Shown: positions 6,839 to 14,534 of the stretch, piece after piece | Position numbering within the stretch: the first letter of the stretch is position 1 | Layout: the number at the start of each line of letters is the position of its first letter | From: Ruminococcus sp. | GTDB taxonomy: Bacteria; Bacillota; Clostridia; Oscillospirales; Ruminococcaceae | Reading direction: 5' to 3' | Assembly (NCBI RefSeq): GCF_019417665.1 | Contig: NZ_DXUU01000056.1 | Coordinates: 1 to 14,534, forward strand | Length of the DNA stretch: 14,534 bases | Notes under the pieces: model-generated | The model's input: only the letters and a program-made list of their open reading frames with translations | Told to the model about the DNA's origin: nothing | Databases searched by the model: none | Translations under genes and position numbers: made by a program

Positions 6839-8695
6839 TTAAATTGCAGGATTACCTGCTAAAATCCGGAATTTATTTATTTTTTCAAGCTGAGATTTAT
6901 TAGGTTTAACTTTGTCAAGATATGTTTGAATGGTTTCAGATTTTACAGCATGAATCAGCATATGAACGTCTTTATGAACAATAACAAGGTTGTTGTATTC
7001 GTCCGTACCGCCCTGACTTGTTGGCTTTTTATGATGACAATGGATTTCATCAATCCAAAGTATTCTGCCAGTAACGGTACATTTTCCGTACTGAGCGGCG
7101 TAGAGCGAAACCCTGTTATCCATATATTCAACACTTCTGTTTGGGATAAATTCTTTTGCAAGCATATGAAGTACTGTCATAACGCTTTCATCGAATTTCA
7201 GACTTTTATGAATTTCTTCTCTGCCTTCTACTGTATATTTGCATATCTTTCGCTTTCTGTACATCGGGTTCTTGGTCTGCACATATCCTATAGGACATAT
7301 TGGTTCTTCACATACAAAGCGCAACATTTTACTTTTACCGTAGTGTTCTGCAATATATTTACTGGTAACCGTACCATGTCTTTTAATCTGTCTTTTCAGA
7401 CGATTATATATTACCCTGCTGATTTGAAACTGAATTGCCATACAATCAGAATTAACTGCCGTTGCATATCTGTAATAATTATGAATGCCAATAACCAATT
7501 TGTTGTATTGTCTGATTTTCAATGCTTCTTCTTTGTTGTTTTTACAATGTTCCATTACTTTAATTTGTTCTTTCAGCTTTTCAGTTTCACGCTTTACGGC
7601 TTTATCTGACATATGCGACCTGACTACAAATTTTCCTCCTTTCCGAACCGCTTTCAGCTTAAATCCTAAAAATTCAGAGTAATGCTTTTTGAGATTTACA
7701 ACTTTAGATTTTTCCTCGCTGATTTCAAGTTTAAGATGTTCTTTCAGCCATTTCTTAACAGCAATAAAAATTTTATCAGCGTCACTGCGCTTACGGCAGA
7801 AATTTTTAAAATCGTCTGCATATCTAAAAATGTACATTTCTTTTAGCTTCGTTTTTCTTAAAACTTTTACCACATTGCTTTTATCAACCGTTCCATTTTT
7901 CATAATTCAGCATTTGTACTGTGTTTGGGTAGGAATATTTTCCCATTGGGAATCTATCCACCAATCCAGCTCATTCAGTACAATATTTGCAAGAAGCGGT
8001 GATAATATACCGCCTTGCGGAGTGCCTTTTGTCGGATATATAATATTGCTGTCTGGCAATATTATTGGTGCTTTCAGCATTTGCTTGATTATGCAGATTA
8101 GTTGTTTATCATGTATTCCCATTGCCCACATCTGACGTATCAGCTTTGAATGATTTACATTGTCGAAAAAGCCCTTGATGTCAACATCCACTACAAAATG
8201 CAGATTCTGTTGCTGTATCATTTTATAGCATTGTGCCAATGCGTTTTCTGCTGACCTGTTTGGTCTGAAACCGTTGCTTCTTTCATGGAATTTTGCTTCG
8301 CATATCGTCTCCAGCACCTGCAAAACACACTGTTGAACCAATCGGTCAACTATTGTTGGTATTCCCAATGGTCTGGTATTACCATTAGGCTTTGGGATTT
8401 CTACTCGCCTGACAGGTTTAGGTTTGTAAAATTTTAGTTTTCTCTGAATTATCTCAACTAATTTTTCAGCAGATAACTTCTCAATATCTTTGATATTCAG
8501 ATTATCTGTATCACTTGTATAACTGCCTGAATTTCGCTTGATATTCCTGTATGCAAGCCGTATATTTTCCTCACCTGAAATTATCTTCATGAGCTTTGTG
8601 AAAACTTCACCTTGTTTGCTTTTGCCATACAAATTATCAAAGCATTCCTGCAAGTCATAATATTCCAGATGTCTTAGTTTTTTCTACTTTGTCAT
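6839..8695 (-). pseudogene. ltrA: Group II intron-encoded protein (reverse transcriptase, maturase, HNH endonuclease) with two in-frame stops
   Basis: The reading frame of 618 codons has a normal length. The native start is ATG 8695, with AAGGGGGAG just upstream. Codon 4 is TAG (8686-8684), after which KKLRHLEYYDLQ continues the family's typical N-terminus. Reverse-transcriptase motifs follow: RPLGIPTIVDR, FVVDVDIKGFFDNV, GTPQGGILSPLLANI, then YADD at about 292-295. Between the last two, codon 263 is TGA (7909-7907). Domain X is seen at YNKLVIGIHNYYRYAT. The C-terminal HNH nuclease has HHKKP..GG.D.YNNL and H...IH. Apart from the two stops no frame is lost. TGA-ATT-ATG could allow reinitiation at 7903. 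Otherwise the protein is inactive or depends on suppression. Confidence 0.9.
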
Positions 8696-9399
8696 AGGCA
8701 ACTCCCCCTTTCAGGTTCGTTTTTCTCGGATAACTCCTAAATCTTACTCAAAGCTATGAATTTCAATACCTATAACGATTTGTAATATCGACTTGTGGCT
8801 GTCCCTACGTTTTCCATTACAGAAAACTTCATCGGTAATGCCACGACTTTGCCCACAGTCAAAACAGCTTATTATTCTTCGTCTGTACCGCAATAATGCG
8901 TACTGTAGGCTGCCACGTTCCGATAATCCTATCTTTACATATATACTTAGGTGCCATACTATGAGCCTGACGGCTTGGCAGTGCCTGTAACACTGCAAGG
9001 TATTTCATATCAAAAAACCTTACTTTACCTCACCATCACTGCACTTCGGCAATCTGCACATTTCTATGCAGTAGAGTTATAGACCCGTACATTCGCAGGT
9101 TTGTCAGATGTTCCCATCATTCTCACCATATATATTTTATAGACCCCCGACCTATAGGATACACCGTTCACCTCTGAATAGCTTTCGTTTCTGTTTACAC
9201 AGTTTTACGGTATCTGTCAGCCGACTTCACCGAGCTTCTAACAAAATCAGTTTCCCAATAATGCCAGTCGGAGTATCAGGGAAGGCGTTTCAAGGCGTTA
9301 CTCTATCATTCCACCTCTCAGACTATCAGTTCTCCTAATAAGAAAACTGTCACGTTCTTTTATTAGTGCCTGACCTTTTCAGTCAGGAACGTGTCGCAC

Positions 9400-10261
9400 T
9401 CTTAAACTCTTCTCCGTTGAGTCCTAGATTGATCAGCCAGACTCTTGCACTGTACCTCAAATTATCACTCTCCGAAATGTGCGGCGAACAGAACTTTTTC
9501 GTCAGCGCTGCATTGGAAATGGCAAACGCCAGTGTTACGTAAGAGCGAATCACACCGGCGTGCAAAGAGCTGTTGCAGGCTCTCATCTCCCAATGCCCAT
9601 TGGCGAAAAAATTGTGTAAATTACAAGCCTTATAGCGAGTGGAACTGTAATGATGATGCACTTCGTTCATATCGCCCCTATACCATAATTTCTGAATTTC
9701 CTCAATTGTTTTCGGCTTTTGCTTATTCAGCTTTTCCAGAAAATCTCTGTCCACCTTTTGGCAATAGCCCTCTCGCCGAGGCGATACCTGAAGCATATCA
9801 AACAAGAAGTTTTCCTTGCTGGCAAAAATGTTCACCAAGTTTCGCAGGCTCTGCGCCGTATAAGGTGCACCGTCTACATGAATGTGAATACCGCAATTGT
9901 ACTGTGCTCCGGTTACACCGCCAGCTCTTCTGACCGCCCGGACAATTTCCTGCAACAGTGGAATATCGCTATATTCTAGCACCGGTGTGACGATTTCCAC
10001 CGCATACTCTCTTGACGCATTGCCGCCATTTCTGTCTACACGCCGAATGCTGGAATCATAAACGACTGCCCATTTTCTATCCTCGCTGTCACAAATATGA
10101 TACTTGTCGTAACTGCCGCCAAAGTGCTCCGGCACGCTGTCAAATATCCTGCCAATCGCCTTTGCAGCTGCCGCTCTTGTCAGACCTGTACACTCGATTT
10201 CCACACCAAATTTCTGCGTTTTAATTCCGTCAAAATTCCCTGACAAATTCTCATCTCCCAT
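9400..10261 (-). CDS. Amidoligase, 5' exon (interrupted by group II intron)
   Basis: Amidoligase-type enzyme of the glutamine-synthetase-like superfamily, which forms amide bonds at glutamate side chains using ATP. Visible features are FGVEIECTG (Glu21, Glu23), the metal/substrate motif CGIHIHVDG (His126, His128), HWEMRACN (Glu225, Arg227, Asn230) and LHAG (His234). I chose ATG 10261. The frame is open to a TTG at 10282, but the ATG is closer to the usual start and has AGG about ten bases upstream. It begins 43 bp after the serine recombinase stop. Base 9400 is the last exon base, leaving one nucleotide of codon 288 to be completed after splicing. Read through without splicing, the protein ends SATRS. 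It pairs with the downstream cyclotransferase. Confidence 0.88.
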
Positions 10262-10304
10262 AAAAAAAGACCTGCAATGCAAGCCGATTTTTCTTGATAT
10301 TTCG

Positions 10305-11924
10305 TTATTTTTCCATTTTCGCTTTTACTTCCACACCGCCTTTGAAAATGATCAGCAATTCCTCTTTCGACAGCACTTTGACGCAGTCAATCAGTTTACG
10401 AACAATCACATTGTCGAACACATCGACTTGAAATTGTTCCTGTGTCAGCAATTCCATAGCAGAATCAATTTTATTCTGCGTATCCGCTGAAATATCTGCA
10501 TTCTTTCGGAGTTCCGAAAGCTTCTCATTTATCTCTTGTTCTTCTGCATGAATTTTTGCAAACTCGCAGTCCAGCTTGTCCTCATCACAGCCACCGCCAG
10601 TAATCAGCAGTATCAGATCATTTCGTGCACTATCCAGTTCTTTCAGCCGCTGTTCCAGATACAGAATTTCCTGTTGATTTTTGCACTCCAGAACCGAGCC
10701 AATGTTCGCTTTCAGAATTTTTGCGATCTCATCCCCACAGCCGAGATATTCGTTCACCGCTTGCAAAATTGCTCTGTGCAGTTTGTGCTCGTGAATGGTC
10801 GGCGATTCCGAACAATACTTTTTCCCATGCTCCAAACGGCTGATGCACCGCCAGACAATCTGCTTTTTCCCGCCAGCCGTCCACGTACATCGCCGATATG
10901 GCGTACCGCAGTTGCCACATATCAAAAGTTCGGAAAGCGCATATTTGCTGGAGTATTTGCCTTGTTCAGTTGTTGTCTTATCAGATATTTTACGCTTACT
11001 GGAACGCCTTGCAAGTTCTTGTTGTACACGATTAAACGTGTCCCTGTCGATAATCGGTGCATGATGATTTGTCACCAGATACATAGGGCGTTCGCCATTG
11101 TTTTTCACAACCTTTTTGGTAATGCAGTCAGCAGTAAAGGTCTTTTGTAAAAGTGCATCGCCCACATATTTTTCATTTTTCAAAATGCTTTTGATATTGG
11201 ATTCGCTCCAGATTTTATTGCCCATGGCAGTCAGTTCTCCCTTAGATTCAAGGGTAGTTTTTATTCTTGTGAAACTAAGTCCGTCCAGAAATAATTCGTA
11301 TATCAAACGCACCGTTTCCGCTTCATCAGGCACAATTTCCGGTTTGCCGTCTGCTCCTTTTTGGTAGCCCAGAAGCTTTGAATACTGGAACGCAACCTTG
11401 CCCTCTGCATAAGCTTTCTGCTTGCCCCAGCTGACATTTTTGCTGATGGATTCACTCTCAGCCTGAGCGAATGAGCCATACAGTGCAATCATAAATTCGC
11501 TTGTCATCGTCAGCGTGTTGATGTTCTCTTTTTCGAAGATTACACCGATTCCAAGGTCTTTTAATTGACGCACATATTCCAGGCAATCCACGGTATTTCT
11601 GGCGAAACGGCTGATAGATTTTGTGATGACAAGGTCGATTTTTTGTTTCTTGCACAGCCGGATCATTTTCAGAAATTCTGGTCTTTTCTTTGCTTGAGTC
11701 CCGGAAATTCCTTCGTCGGCGAATATGCCAGCCAGTGTCCATTCCTTTTTTCGGTTGATCAAATCCGTATAGTATGCGATTTGCACCTGATAACTGTTTT
11801 GCTGTTCCTCCTGTTCGGTGCTGACACGGCAGTATGCCGCCACTCTAAGCTGATGGTATTTACCTCTGTTTTCCGCAGTCTGCGGCTTTGCAGGAATTAT
11901 CCTGACGTTGGGCGCTGTGATCAT
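10305..11924 (-). CDS. Large serine recombinase, 539 aa
   Basis: Site-specific recombinase of the resolvase/invertase superfamily, large-integrase type. The N-terminal catalytic domain has Arg33 and the nucleophile Ser35 (YCRVSTEQ), ADEGISGT near 69-76, and KSISRFARNT near 102-111. A recombinase domain follows (about 180-300). The zinc ribbon has C336, C339, C360 and C371, and a C-terminal coiled coil (about 400-480) has the form expected of the integrase arm that controls synapsis. AGAGGAAG lies seven bases before the ATG, and the gene overlaps the end of the preceding recombinase-like gene by 65 nt in a different frame. It appears complete and is the most likely catalytic enzyme for moving this element. 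No att site could be identified. Confidence 0.93.
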   Translation of the reverse strand: MITAPNVRIIPAKPQTAENRGKYHQLRVAAYCRVSTEQEEQQNSYQVQIAYYTDLINRKKEWTLAGIFADEGISGTQAKKRPEFLKMIRLCKKQKIDLVITKSISRFARNTVDCLEYVRQLKDLGIGVIFEKENINTLTMTSEFMIALYGSFAQAESESISKNVSWGKQKAYAEGKVAFQYSKLLGYQKGADGKPEIVPDEAETVRLIYELFLDGLSFTRIKTTLESKGELTAMGNKIWSESNIKSILKNEKYVGDALLQKTFTADCITKKVVKNNGERPMYLVTNHHAPIIDRDTFNRVQQELARRSSKRKISDKTTTEQGKYSSKYALSELLICGNCGTPYRRCTWTAGGKKQIVWRCISRLEHGKKYCSESPTIHEHKLHRAILQAVNEYLGCGDEIAKILKANIGSVLECKNQQEILYLEQRLKELDSARNDLILLITGGGCDEDKLDCEFAKIHAEEQEINEKLSELRKNADISADTQNKIDSAMELLTQEQFQVDVFDNVIVRKLIDCVKVLSKEELLIIFKGGVEVKAKMEK

Positions 11925-12801
11925 TTTGTATCTTCCTCTCTATGATATTTTTGATAGTGACACCGTTAATAAACTCAATTTCAACGATACAAAAATGGCT
12001 TACTGAAATTCGTAAAATGCAGGATTTCAATAAGCCAATATCAAGTGTATTCAGTTGTTCATAATTTGCAAGAACTACTCGCAACTGCGTGGTTTTCCTA
12101 GGTTTATCGCTGTAGGTGCAGCAGTCATATTTCAGCTCTGCAAGCTTGCATATTTCTTCTTTCGCAATTTCAAAATCAATATCAAGATTGTCCATTAGGC
12201 GGTTAATTTCATTCTGCTGACGGGTTACCTCAATACTCGGCGTATAACTGCTGATTTCCGAATTAGCGTCAATTAAATCGGGGTTTGCGATTACCGTATT
12301 CAGCGTGTTTAAAATCACGCCAATCAACATTTGATCAGTAATTCTGTGGCTGAATCGTGCACATTCTGGATTGCGGCAGTCCCATTTTTCAGAGCGTGTA
12401 TTGCCGCCGATTCGGGAGAGTCTGTGACCGCATTCCGTACAATAAGTCAGACTGCGGATCGCTTTTAATTCTTCTGAAATTTCTGTGAATCTATCACTTT
12501 TCATTTTCTTTTGCGCATTGGCTGTACAGTAAGTTCCTTCATCGATAATTACCGGATATCCGTTCGTGCCGAGATATTTTTCATTTTCGAGAATCCGCTT
12601 TATCATGTTTTTGTTCCACATTGTGTTAATGCCATTGTAGGAAATTTCTTGACTGCTCATCCAATTTGCAATGGCAAGTAGGGAACTACCATTTAAGTAA
12701 GCCTGAAATATGTCCTGCACAGCTTTACTTTCCGTTGGCTCTGGCTGAATCTCACCGTTTCGCATCATGTAACCGAACGGGATTGTTCGGTTTTTCTTCA
12801 T
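11860..12801 (-). CDS. Serine-recombinase-like accessory protein lacking the catalytic domain, 313 aa
   Basis: Starts directly in the recombinase domain (IPFGYMMRNGEI, then a segment with ILENEKYLGTNGYP). It continues through a zinc ribbon with C121, C124, C142 and C147 and a coiled-coil/strand C-terminus. The roughly 140-residue resolvase domain with its catalytic Ser is absent. AAAGGCTGG precedes the ATG and the preceding recombinase stop is four bases away, so this looks like an original gene boundary and not a recent truncation. I infer a DNA-binding or directionality partner of the catalytic recombinases. Short recombinase-domain proteins of this kind occur in multi-recombinase clusters of Clostridia elements. 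Its last residues overlap the next gene. Confidence 0.85.
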   Translation of the reverse strand: MKKNRTIPFGYMMRNGEIQPEPTESKAVQDIFQAYLNGSSLLAIANWMSSQEISYNGINTMWNKNMIKRILENEKYLGTNGYPVIIDEGTYCTANAQKKMKSDRFTEISEELKAIRSLTYCTECGHRLSRIGGNTRSEKWDCRNPECARFSHRITDQMLIGVILNTLNTVIANPDLIDANSEISSYTPSIEVTRQQNEINRLMDNLDIDFEIAKEEICKLAELKYDCCTYSDKPRKTTQLRVVLANYEQLNTLDIGLLKSCILRISVSHFCIVEIEFINGVTIKNIIERKIQNDHSAQRQDNSCKAADCGKQR

Positions 12802-12805
12802 AAAT

Positions 12806-12985
12806 TTACACCAGCCTTTCTATAAATTTCAGACCGCCATATAAGTGAAATTCCAGCGTAATTTGGTCTTTCACAATAATTTTCTCAACCAGACTTTCAA
12901 ATAGAACCTCGTCAAATTCGGTCATCAAATCCATGCCATTTTCGATAATGGATGCGATCTCCTTAATCTGATCAGATTTCTTGAA
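12806..12985 (-). pseudogene. C-terminal remnant of another serine recombinase
   Basis: About 60 residues survive: FKKSDQIKEIAS, then LMTEFDEVLFESLVEKIIVKD, ending in a short strand and LKFIERLV. The LTEFDE..(V/I)EK(I/V) pattern is typical of the end of large serine recombinases. Upstream of about 12985 the minus frame reads into DNA that is plainly coding for a phage protein on the other strand. The open frame to 13138 is therefore not a real N-terminus. The catalytic, recombinase and zinc domains are missing. It would have been the first gene of the three-recombinase cluster. Confidence 0.75.
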
Positions 12986-14485
12986 AACAGGCTTTGACCA
13001 AAAGGTCGAAGGCATGAAAGGCACGATCTCTGCGGCATCTGTGGCAATGGGCAATCTGCTGTCCGATCTGGGCAAGAAAGCTCTGTCTGCATTTGGCGAT
13101 ATGATTTCTTCCGGTGATGAATTCAACAAGGCGATCAATCAGATGTCCGCCTCTACCGGAGCGACCGGTGCGGAGCTGGAAGGGCTACGTGATGTGGTCA
13201 AGGACGTTTATGGCAACAACTTCGGGGATTCCTACGAAGATGCCGCAAATGCCGTGGCAGAAGTCACGAAGCAGACCGGACTGATGGGCGAAGAATTGCA
13301 GTCTGCCACAGAGGGTGCTATGGCACTGAGTGACACGTTCGGCTATGAGGTGAACGAAAGCACCCGTGCCGCTTCGGCACTCATGAACAACTTCGGCATC
13401 AGTGCCGAGGAGGCGTACAATCTCATTGCCGTGGGAGCACAGAATGGTGCAGATCAGAACGGCGATCTGCTGGACACCCTCAATGAGTATTCCACACAGT
13501 ATGCGGCACTGGGACTTTCCGCAGAGCAGTTCACCCAGAGTCTGATCTCCGGTGCAGAATCCGGAGCGTTCTCCATCGACAAGGTGGGCGATGCGGTCAA
13601 GGAATTCAATATCCGCTGCAAGGACGGCAGCGAGTCCACCGCAGAGGGATTCGCCATGATCGGCATGAATGCAGACGACATGGCACAGCGGTTTGCTGCC
13701 GGCGGCGATACGGCACAGGAGGCATTTTTTCAGACTGTCCAAGCGTTGGACAGCATTGCTGATCCAGTTGCTAAAAACCAAGCCGCAATTGATCTATTCG
13801 GCACGCAGTTTGAGGACTTACAGGCAAATCTGTTGCCCATGCTGGCAAACATGGAAGATGCGTCCGGTGTGACGTATGATGCACTGGGACAGATCAACGA
13901 GGTCAAATATGACGACATCGGCAGTGCGGTAGAGGGACTGAAACGGACTGTCAGCGGTTTCTCTCTGGATATGAAGTCCACGCTGTCTGCCGGAGCAGCA
14001 GATGCCATTTCCGGTATCATCAATGTGATGAACGGCGGAGATGCTGCTGGGATCTTTGACGGGCTATTTGAAAGCATCAACAGTGTGATCGACTCCATTG
14101 GCAGCAGATCCAGTGGCATGGTGGAAGCTGGTAAAAAGATACTGGGCGAATTTCTTTCCGGTATCCAGAAAAACCTGCCTGGCATTCTCAGTGCTGGAAC
14201 AGAGATCTTAAACAGCATCGTCCAGGGCATTGCAGAAAATGCCGGTGCATTGCTGGAGGCAGGACAGACACTCTTAAACGGCATTATTACAGCGATCGAA
14301 CAGGCATTGCCGAATCTGCTGCCCATTGCAGTGCAGCTCATCACCACGCTGATCAACGGCTTGTCAGAGGGATTAGTGGCACTGATGGAATATGTGCCCC
14401 AGATCATTCTTGCCATTGTCAACGTGATCGTGGAGAATCTGCCCACGCTGATCGTGGCAGCCATTGAAATTCTGAACGCCCTAGT
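12985..14485 (+). pseudogene. Phage tail tape-measure protein, internal fragment
   Basis: About 500 codons of a tail tape-measure protein, which sets tail length in siphophages and aids DNA ejection. The first part (to about residue 340) resembles the TP901-type tape-measure core: long Ala/Gly-rich helices with TGATGAELEGLRDVVKDVYG, FGTQFEDLQANLLPML and similar. The rest is a run of hydrophobic helical repeats with recurring (L/I)P..L...(A/V) and IL..I..GI units. The first in-frame start is a TTG at 12981 inside the neighbouring recombinase sequence, with no ribosome site. Both ends of the gene are missing. The final residues VYRHDDI come from different, AT-rich DNA. GC content is visibly higher than in the flanks. 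No other phage gene lies in the window. Confidence 0.88.
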
Positions 14486-14534
14486 GTACCGACACGATGA
14501 TATATGAACTAAAAATCATACGCATCAAAGCTCA
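14480..14534. other. Right junction of the tape-measure fragment
   Basis: Tape-measure coding similarity stops after ATTCTGAACGCCC, and AT-rich sequence follows to the window end. At the edge sits GTGT-ACCG-ACAC (14486-14497), a short inverted repeat that could be a recombination or element-end site. Too little sequence remains to identify what lies beyond. Confidence 0.4.

Larger units (their letters stand above)
6703..9399 (-). mobile_element. Group II intron (ribozyme plus retrotransposon), 2,697 nt, inserted in the amidoligase gene
   Basis: The minus-strand 5' end is GTGCGAC, the group II consensus. Bases 9399 to about 8700 are the non-coding domains I-III, with no ORF I trust. Domain IV holds the reverse-transcriptase gene (8695-6839). 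Domain V is at 6785-6752, and domain VI runs to the 3' end ...CAAT at 6703. A bulged A at 6710 lies seven bases before the 3' splice site, the right place for the branch point. Splicing at 9400/6702 restores the amidoligase frame. Unspliced RNA would end the protein five codons after codon 287. Complete in length and landmarks, but its own protein gene carries stops, so splicing may depend on a related maturase elsewhere. Confidence 0.93.

Noticed and set aside
6926..7609. 227-codon plus-strand frame opposite the maturase
   Set aside because: Antisense shadow of the reverse transcriptase, rich in Phe/Cys/Asn, with no ribosome site or recognisable motif.
6464..8686. Stop-codon reassignment or C-to-T hypermutation as the common cause of the TAA, TAG and TGA
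   Set aside because: All three different stops are involved while many genes here end normally on TAA or TGA, and any stop can arise from a CAA, CAG or CGA codon, so the pattern carries no specific weight.
12986..13138. N-terminal half of the 110-codon minus-strand frame
   Set aside because: This stretch is the reverse of tape-measure coding sequence; only the part below about 12985 resembles a recombinase.
13185..14464. Long minus-strand frames opposite the tape-measure gene
   Set aside because: Cys/His/Ser-rich antisense shadows caused by GC-biased codons on the other strand.
1..14534. CRISPR array, tRNA or rRNA
   Set aside because: No regularly spaced repeats, cloverleaf-like sequence or conserved rRNA segments were seen on either strand.

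Overview
The window reads as Gram-positive gut Clostridia, most likely Ruminococcus or a relative. This rests on AGGAGG-type ribosome sites, TTGACA/TATAAT promoters, an amidoligase-cyclotransferase module of the type I associate with Firmicutes conjugative elements, and tandem large serine recombinases. No ribosomal, tRNA or housekeeping gene is visible, so genus is inference. The whole window is accessory DNA, a mosaic of at least three blocks that differ in base composition: AT-rich on the left, intermediate in the middle, GC-richer at the right end.

Block 1 (about 1-5,640) has a complete XerC/D-like tyrosine recombinase on the + strand (206-1123), convergent with a three-gene minus-strand operon (5370-1273). 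The operon encodes a 133-aa Cys/His HNH-like zinc protein, a 169-aa beta-rich protein, and a 1055-aa protein. The large protein joins a beta-rich N-terminal half to a coiled coil, a roughly 60-residue hydrophobic helical stretch and a second coiled-coil tail. The 169-aa protein resembles the N-terminus of the 1055-aa protein. A consensus promoter (TTGACA-N17-TATAAT) drives the operon, with a tandem 10-bp repeat 2 bp upstream of its -35. The 9-mer ATTCGACAA within that repeat also lies on the -35 of the recombinase promoter. I recognise no named system here; this is the best candidate for something undescribed.

Block 2 (about 5,700-12,985, all minus strand) looks like one end of an integrative element. 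In transcription order it holds the 3' remnant of a serine recombinase, a recombinase-like protein lacking the catalytic domain, a complete large serine recombinase, an amidoligase, a gamma-glutamylcyclotransferase-like protein and a small acidic protein. A group II intron of 2,697 nt (9399-6703) splits the amidoligase. Its boundaries can be set to the base: it begins GTGCGAC, has a 34-nt domain V, a domain VI with a bulged A seven bases before the 3' end, and splicing would join the two exons in frame. The intron-encoded reverse transcriptase/maturase/HNH protein keeps its motifs but has two in-frame stops, TAG at codon 4 and TGA at codon 263. The amidoligase has its own early stop (TAA), after which its acidic tail and terminal MGFSMSM remain in frame.

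Block 3 (about 12,985-14,485, + strand) is an internal piece of a phage tail tape-measure gene, cut at both ends. Its left edge is fused tail-to-head against the truncated recombinase. Its right edge stops abruptly in AT-rich sequence at the window end.

Together the window shows nested mobility: a phage gene fragment against an integrative-element recombinase cluster, a retroelement inside that element's amidoligase, and a neighbouring recombinase-linked cargo operon.
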